Positions 59,622-64,000 of a stretch of 64,000 nt of DNA are shown in pieces. A program made the position numbers and the translations under genes. The stretch is from JADJXV01 sp046328995 (lineage in GTDB: Bacteria; Bacteroidota; Ignavibacteria; Kapaibacteriales; UBA961): positions 41,803 through 105,802 of the forward strand of contig JAXLVN010000008.1 of the NCBI GenBank assembly GCA_046328995.1. The letters are read 5' to 3'. The notes below the pieces were generated by a model. It saw only the letters and a program-made list of their open reading frames with translations. It had not been told where the DNA came from and did not search any database. Positions within the stretch are counted from its first letter, which is position 1. Every line of letters starts with the position of its first letter.

Positions 59622-62600
59622 ATGAAAACACTGTTTCTTCTTGCTTCCCTCATTTTCTTCGCTTCCGTAACAGTTCTTCTTGCACAGCATGAAGCGGATA
59701 CGTGGTATTTTGGGACACGTGCTGGTATAAAATTCCAAAATGGTGTAGTGACAGCTTTAAACGACGGATCGCTTAACTCCCTTGAAGCATGTGCTGCAAT
59801 TTCTGATAAAACAACAGGGCAATTGTTGTTTTACACTGATGGAGAAACGGTATGGAATCGTAATCATCAGGTCATGAATAATGGCACGGGACTATTGGGC
59901 GGATCGTCCGGCACCCAGAGTGCACTCATTGTGCCGGATCCGGGTAATAGCGATCAATATTATATATTTACAACACCTGATTTAACCTTGAGCCCGACTC
60001 CCAGAACCACAAAATTCCATTATTCCCTTGTCAGCTTACAGAACCCCAACGGTACTGTAATTCAAAAAAATGTTGTTCTCTACGACAATGTCGCTGAAAA
60101 ATTAACAGCAACAATTGACTGTGCCGGTAATGGTATGTGGGTTGTAGTACATCATCGGCAGAATAATGAATTTTACTCGTTTCATGTCACAGCCTCTGGC
60201 GTCAATACCACTCCTGTCATATCGAGTTATTCGGAAAGTGCTATCGATCATACGGCAGGATATATTAGGATTTCGCCGGATAAAAGCAAGATTGCGATTG
60301 TTTCTCATAATGCAAATTCATTTCTTGGTCTTTTCGACTTTAATCCTACAACCGGCGCTATTACGAATTACCAAAAAGTAGGTACTCCTTCCGGCACAGA
60401 TAAACTATACGGACTATCATTTTCTCCTGATAACTCGAAACTCTATGTTATCGGCAAGACTGTCATAGGATCAACAACCTATCAATCGGCAATTTTCCAA
60501 TTTGAAGCAAATTTGGGAACAGCTACTGCTATCAGGAATTCCGCTGTTATATTTCCTGTTCGAACACCAGTATCGTTTGTATCTGCCGCCCAGTTAGGTC
60601 CTGATGGGAGAATATACATCGCTTCAACGTATAGACCATATCTAGATGTTATTGATTACCCCAATTTAAAAGGTAATTCTTGTGGATACCGTGCAGATGC
60701 TATCACTCTAACAAGTAATAGCAACCTTGGGTTGCCGAATATGATAAACTATAGCAATTCCATTACAACTACCGATACAACATACCTATGCACATCGTCA
60801 AATCCTGTTAGTATAGGACCTAGCCCGATTGCAGGCTATACCTATAGCTGGGACCCTCCTACCGGGCTGAGTAATCCTGCTATTTCTAATCCCTTAGTTA
60901 TAGGTCCCGTCAATACAAACGAATACAAGCTAAAAGTAACGAGTCCAAATGGATGTGAAACCTACCAATTTTATCGGGTTAAAAAATTACTTTCAATTTA
61001 CACCGCCCCGGTAAATCCGGTATGTATCGGAGCCAGTGTTCAGCTCAGTGCCTCTGGGGGAGACACCTATTTATGGTCACCGGCTGCTGATTTAGATGAC
61101 CCAACCAAGCCCAATCCCATAGCAAAGCCTAAAGTAAATACCAGATATAAAGTGATTGTAACTCGAGGTGTCTGTACTGACTCGGCATTTGTTAATGTTA
61201 GTGTCTATCCTGCCTTCTCGAGTGCCGGCAAAGATACCACTGTCTGCTACGGACAAACGCTTCAGCTCGGCTCTTTTTCCGATGTCGGTACGAAGTATTC
61301 CTGGGAACCGGCTACGGAGTTATCACTTCCAAATGTTGCGAATCCTATTTGCACTCCTACTCAGACTAGGCAGTATATTCTAACTGCAACGAATGCCGCA
61401 GGATGTGTAAGCGTGGATACTGTTGTGGTTTCCGTCAATAAAATAGAAGTCGCAATTGTACCGGTTAAACCGATTTGCTACGGTACCGGTGTACAATTGT
61501 CAGCGAGTGGAGGTGAAAAATATCTATGGAGTCCAAGTGAGGGATTAGATTCACCCACCAAATCGAATCCTATCGCCGCACCACTGAAAAGCACGAAATA
61601 TAAAGTCCTTGTTTTTAAAGGTTTCTGCACCGACTCCGCCTTCGTCACCGTCGATGTCATCCGCCCTGTCGCGACCGCCGGACAGGACAAAATAATATGC
61701 CTCGGCGCGGGTACGCAGATAGGGGCTGCGCCTGTCACAGGTGATACCTACTCGTGGGAACCCACCACAGGACTCAATGACCCGTTTATCGCTAATCCTA
61801 TCGCATCACCTGATGCGACCACCCGCTATATTCTCGCATCGACCCGAAACGGATGCATTGCCTACGATACCGTCATGGTCAGCATCGGAACCATCAAAGC
61901 TACCGTACAACCCGCCACCGTCTCCATCTGTAATGGCGCAAAAACGCAGCTTACGGCATCCGGTGGAAGTGAATATCGGTGGGAACCCTCCACAGGACTC
62001 AGTGATCCGACAATTCCAAATCCTATCGCATCCCCTACAACGACAACGAATTACAAAGTAATTGTCTCGAGCGGAAAATGCATCGACACAGGCTTTGTAA
62101 CCGTAACGGTATTTGCAGGCGCAAAAGCAAATGCCGGTAACGATAAAACAATCTGTCCGGGCTCATCCGCACCTATCGGCATGCCACCCGAAGCAGGTGT
62201 GACCTACTCCTGGCTCCCGACGACCGACCTCGACGACCCGACATCGTCCAATCCCAATGCCTCTCCCAAAACAACTACCGACTATATCCTCACCGTAACC
62301 GGACAAAGCGGCTGCTTCTCGCGGGATACGGTGCGTATTTCCGTCGGGAATATCGTAGCAAAAGTATCCAATGATACCGCCATCTGCTCGGGAATTTCCG
62401 TGCAATTACAGGCAAGCGGCGGCGCGCAATACGAATGGTCACCTGCCGCCGGACTCAGTAATACGACCATTGAAAATCCCATCGCAAGCCCAAGCGCGAC
62501 AACGACCTACAAAGTGCGCGTGTCGAGCGGTACATGCGTTGACTCCGCCTTCGTGACCATTACCGTGAGCCCATCGCCGCGAGCATTTGCCGGCGCCGAC

Positions 62601-63896
62601 CAAACGCTCTGTACCGGCACAAGCGTGCAACTCGGCGAAGCAGCCCAAGCCGGCAATACATATTCATGGCAACCGGCATTTGGCTTAGATGATGCAACCA
62701 AAGCCAATCCCACTGCTTCCCCGACAAGTACGACGCAATACATCCTCACCGTCACCGGGCAGGGCGGATGCGTAGCGAGTGATACAGTAGTCGTAACCGT
62801 CGGGAAAATTAAAGCAATTGTTTCGAATGATACAAGCATCTGCAACGGCGCAAGCGCGCAATTGCAGGCAAGCGGCGGAACGCAGTACGATTGGTCGCCA
62901 AATCTGGGATTAAGTAATCCTGCAATTGCCAATCCTGTCGCAACTCCAAACATTACAACCAAATACAGAGTGATTGTATCCACCGGCGCCTGCATCGATA
63001 CCGCTTTCGTAACTGTCACAATTACCCCTGCACCTAATGCAGATGCAGGCAATGACCAAACAATCTGCCTCGGCGCAAGCACGCAAATTGGCGCACCAGC
63101 CGAACCCGGAAACACGTACGCATGGAGTCCGACAACCGGTCTCACAAGCCCCACATCAAGCCGGACAATAGCAAGCCCAGCGACGACGACTACCTACACG
63201 CTCACTGTTAGCAATTCCTCAGGATGTGTCAAAAAAGATGACGTCACCGTCACGGTGAATCCATGGAATGAACGTTCATTCACTCTCTGGCCGGATACGG
63301 TCATTATCACGCCAAGCGTGCCGTTTACCTCGTCATTGTTGATTCCAAGCGAAGTATCAGACTGGGGTGTTCGGCTGAAGTATGACCCTTTGATTGCAAA
63401 ATTCAATTCCATCTCCGGTGGCGTGCAAGCTATTCCCGATAATCGTACCGGCGAGCTTACTATTCGCGGCGCAGGCGGCGGCGGCGCTGTGACGCTACGG
63501 TTTGACGCCTTCCTCCCCTACAATAACGATACCGTGTTTGCTGTTCGGCTCACCCTCGACACAGCCCGATTCGCGCTCTGCGATACTGCAACAACTGCCG
63601 GAAACACTCTCATGCTCTCCGATTACTGCGCCAAAAATATACGTTCAGCAAGTGGCACGGGCAAGAGCTATTACCTGGCAGTCAAAGGGAATACCGTTGA
63701 TTTCGGTGTAGGGCTCGCGGGCAATGTTCGCCTCGAAGTATTTGATTATATAGGTAATTCCGTGTATGTCATCTCGGATGGCGCGCTCGGAGCAGGCGAG
63801 TATTCCGCTGCGCTTGACTTGCCGGTGGGTGTGTATTATTGCCGGATGCGGGCGGGGATGTATGAGAGCGTGGGGAAGGTGTTGATCGCGAGGTAA
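59622..63896 (+). CDS. Large repeat-rich secreted protein (T9SS-type cargo, adhesin-like)
   Basis: 1424 residues from ATG 59622 (MKTLFLLASLIFFASVTVLLAQ, a signal peptide); an upstream in-frame ATG at 59598 is less likely. Residues of about 25-380 resemble the propeller-like domain common in Bacteroidota (WYFGTRAGIKFQNGVV...KTTGQLLFYTDGETVWNRNHQVMNNGTGLLGG...SALIVPDPGNSDQYYIFTTPD). Then about ten alternating 85-95 residue beta-sandwich modules follow (AGNDKTICPGSSAPIG...YSWLPTTDLDDPTSSNPNASPKTTTDYILTVT). A cohesin-like region near 1230-1310 (DWGVRLKYDPLIAKFNSISGG) precedes a C-terminal sorting-like domain (VRLEVFDYIGNSVYVISDGALGAGEYSAALDLPVGVYYCRM...VGKVLIAR). It probably acts in adhesion or surface layers. 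Confidence 0.82.
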   Translation: MKTLFLLASLIFFASVTVLLAQHEADTWYFGTRAGIKFQNGVVTALNDGSLNSLEACAAISDKTTGQLLFYTDGETVWNRNHQVMNNGTGLLGGSSGTQSALIVPDPGNSDQYYIFTTPDLTLSPTPRTTKFHYSLVSLQNPNGTVIQKNVVLYDNVAEKLTATIDCAGNGMWVVVHHRQNNEFYSFHVTASGVNTTPVISSYSESAIDHTAGYIRISPDKSKIAIVSHNANSFLGLFDFNPTTGAITNYQKVGTPSGTDKLYGLSFSPDNSKLYVIGKTVIGSTTYQSAIFQFEANLGTATAIRNSAVIFPVRTPVSFVSAAQLGPDGRIYIASTYRPYLDVIDYPNLKGNSCGYRADAITLTSNSNLGLPNMINYSNSITTTDTTYLCTSSNPVSIGPSPIAGYTYSWDPPTGLSNPAISNPLVIGPVNTNEYKLKVTSPNGCETYQFYRVKKLLSIYTAPVNPVCIGASVQLSASGGDTYLWSPAADLDDPTKPNPIAKPKVNTRYKVIVTRGVCTDSAFVNVSVYPAFSSAGKDTTVCYGQTLQLGSFSDVGTKYSWEPATELSLPNVANPICTPTQTRQYILTATNAAGCVSVDTVVVSVNKIEVAIVPVKPICYGTGVQLSASGGEKYLWSPSEGLDSPTKSNPIAAPLKSTKYKVLVFKGFCTDSAFVTVDVIRPVATAGQDKIICLGAGTQIGAAPVTGDTYSWEPTTGLNDPFIANPIASPDATTRYILASTRNGCIAYDTVMVSIGTIKATVQPATVSICNGAKTQLTASGGSEYRWEPSTGLSDPTIPNPIASPTTTTNYKVIVSSGKCIDTGFVTVTVFAGAKANAGNDKTICPGSSAPIGMPPEAGVTYSWLPTTDLDDPTSSNPNASPKTTTDYILTVTGQSGCFSRDTVRISVGNIVAKVSNDTAICSGISVQLQASGGAQYEWSPAAGLSNTTIENPIASPSATTTYKVRVSSGTCVDSAFVTITVSPSPRAFAGADQTLCTGTSVQLGEAAQAGNTYSWQPAFGLDDATKANPTASPTSTTQYILTVTGQGGCVASDTVVVTVGKIKAIVSNDTSICNGASAQLQASGGTQYDWSPNLGLSNPAIANPVATPNITTKYRVIVSTGACIDTAFVTVTITPAPNADAGNDQTICLGASTQIGAPAEPGNTYAWSPTTGLTSPTSSRTIASPATTTTYTLTVSNSSGCVKKDDVTVTVNPWNERSFTLWPDTVIITPSVPFTSSLLIPSEVSDWGVRLKYDPLIAKFNSISGGVQAIPDNRTGELTIRGAGGGGAVTLRFDAFLPYNNDTVFAVRLTLDTARFALCDTATTAGNTLMLSDYCAKNIRSASGTGKSYYLAVKGNTVDFGVGLAGNVRLEVFDYIGNSVYVISDGALGAGEYSAALDLPVGVYYCRMRAGMYESVGKVLIAR

Positions 63897-63898
63897 GA

Positions 63899-63964
63899 TT
63901 TTTAACGCAGAGACGCAGAGGCGCGGAGAATTCTTTGCGGGCTTTGCGGCTCTGCGTTAAAAAA
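63899..63964. repeat. Palindromic AACGCAGAGACGCAGAG-type intergenic repeat
   Basis: TTTTTAACGCAGAG (63899-63912) and CTCTGCGTTAAAAA (63950-63963) form inverted arms around GCGGAG and CTTTGCGG words. It starts 3 bp after the stop codon of the large secreted protein and may act as a bidirectional terminator. The type is common in Bacteroidota genomes; a related TTTTGCGCC/TTTTGCGTTAAAA word occurs at 40296-40330. Confidence 0.75.
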
Positions 63965-64000
63965 GTCACACGCTGAATTCCTGATAATTTATCAGCAAGA

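Noticed and set aside
1..64000. tRNA or rRNA genes
   Set aside because: No cloverleaf-like TTCGA-loop context in intergenic DNA and no rRNA-like sequence was found by reading; a tRNAscan run would be decisive.

Overview
The window reads as a chromosomal segment of a non-photosynthetic member of the Bacteroidota/Chlorobiota (FCB) group, with a feel closest to Ignavibacteria/Kapabacteria-type genomes. The reasons are: several secreted proteins with type IX secretion (T9SS) style C-termini, TonB receptors with Bacteroidota architecture, Bacteroidota-type promoter elements (TAnnTTTG) in front of many genes, few Shine-Dalgarno sequences, and families of short palindromic intergenic repeats. The genus assignment is inference; no rRNA or tRNA gene was found.

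Left part (1-18.8 kb): the 3' end of a MltB-type lytic transglycosylase; mraZ-rsmH behind four MraZ-box-like repeats; a run of small genes (YjbR-like, DinB-like) leading to ftsX and a ftsB/divIC-like gene; a minus-strand ECF sigma factor / anti-sigma / lipoprotein unit; an Ig-like lipoprotein; then a polysaccharide group (rmlB, UDP-sugar dehydrogenase, wecB, wza-like exporter, Wzi-like outer-membrane protein) interrupted by a T9SS-secreted BNR-repeat protein.

Middle (18.4-40.4 kb): a small membrane protein and two TonB receptors, a T9SS-exported BNR protein, an arylsulfotransferase-like protein, a lipoprotein-type beta carbonic anhydrase, uvrC, deoC, a universal stress protein, a lone MotA-type channel protein, and a tripartite RND efflux operon (fusion protein, pump, TolC). 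This part carries most of the intergenic repeats: 8-bp tandem arrays, a 44-bp tandem array of hairpins, and two copies of a MITE-like palindrome.

Right part (40.4-64 kb): an all-minus accessory region (40.4-48.7 kb) with two paralogous TPR-LuxR regulators, a soluble histidine kinase, two small proteins and a PhcB-like methyltransferase. An 1150-bp ISL3-family insertion with clean inverted repeats, an 8-bp target duplication and a frameshifted transposase sits inside it. The histidine kinase and methyltransferase genes share the same upstream architecture: a perfect or near-perfect tandem of an 11-bp word placed 20 bp from a TAnnTTTG-like element. I consider this the most interesting signal in the window. 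The region is followed by an ABC-2 permease, an M48 protease, cysS, rpe, a giant TPR protein, a PASTA-bearing FtsI-type penicillin-binding protein and a 1424-residue repeat-rich secreted protein.

Division and wall genes (mraZ, rsmH, ftsX, ftsB-like, PBP) are scattered over the window rather than in one dcw cluster.
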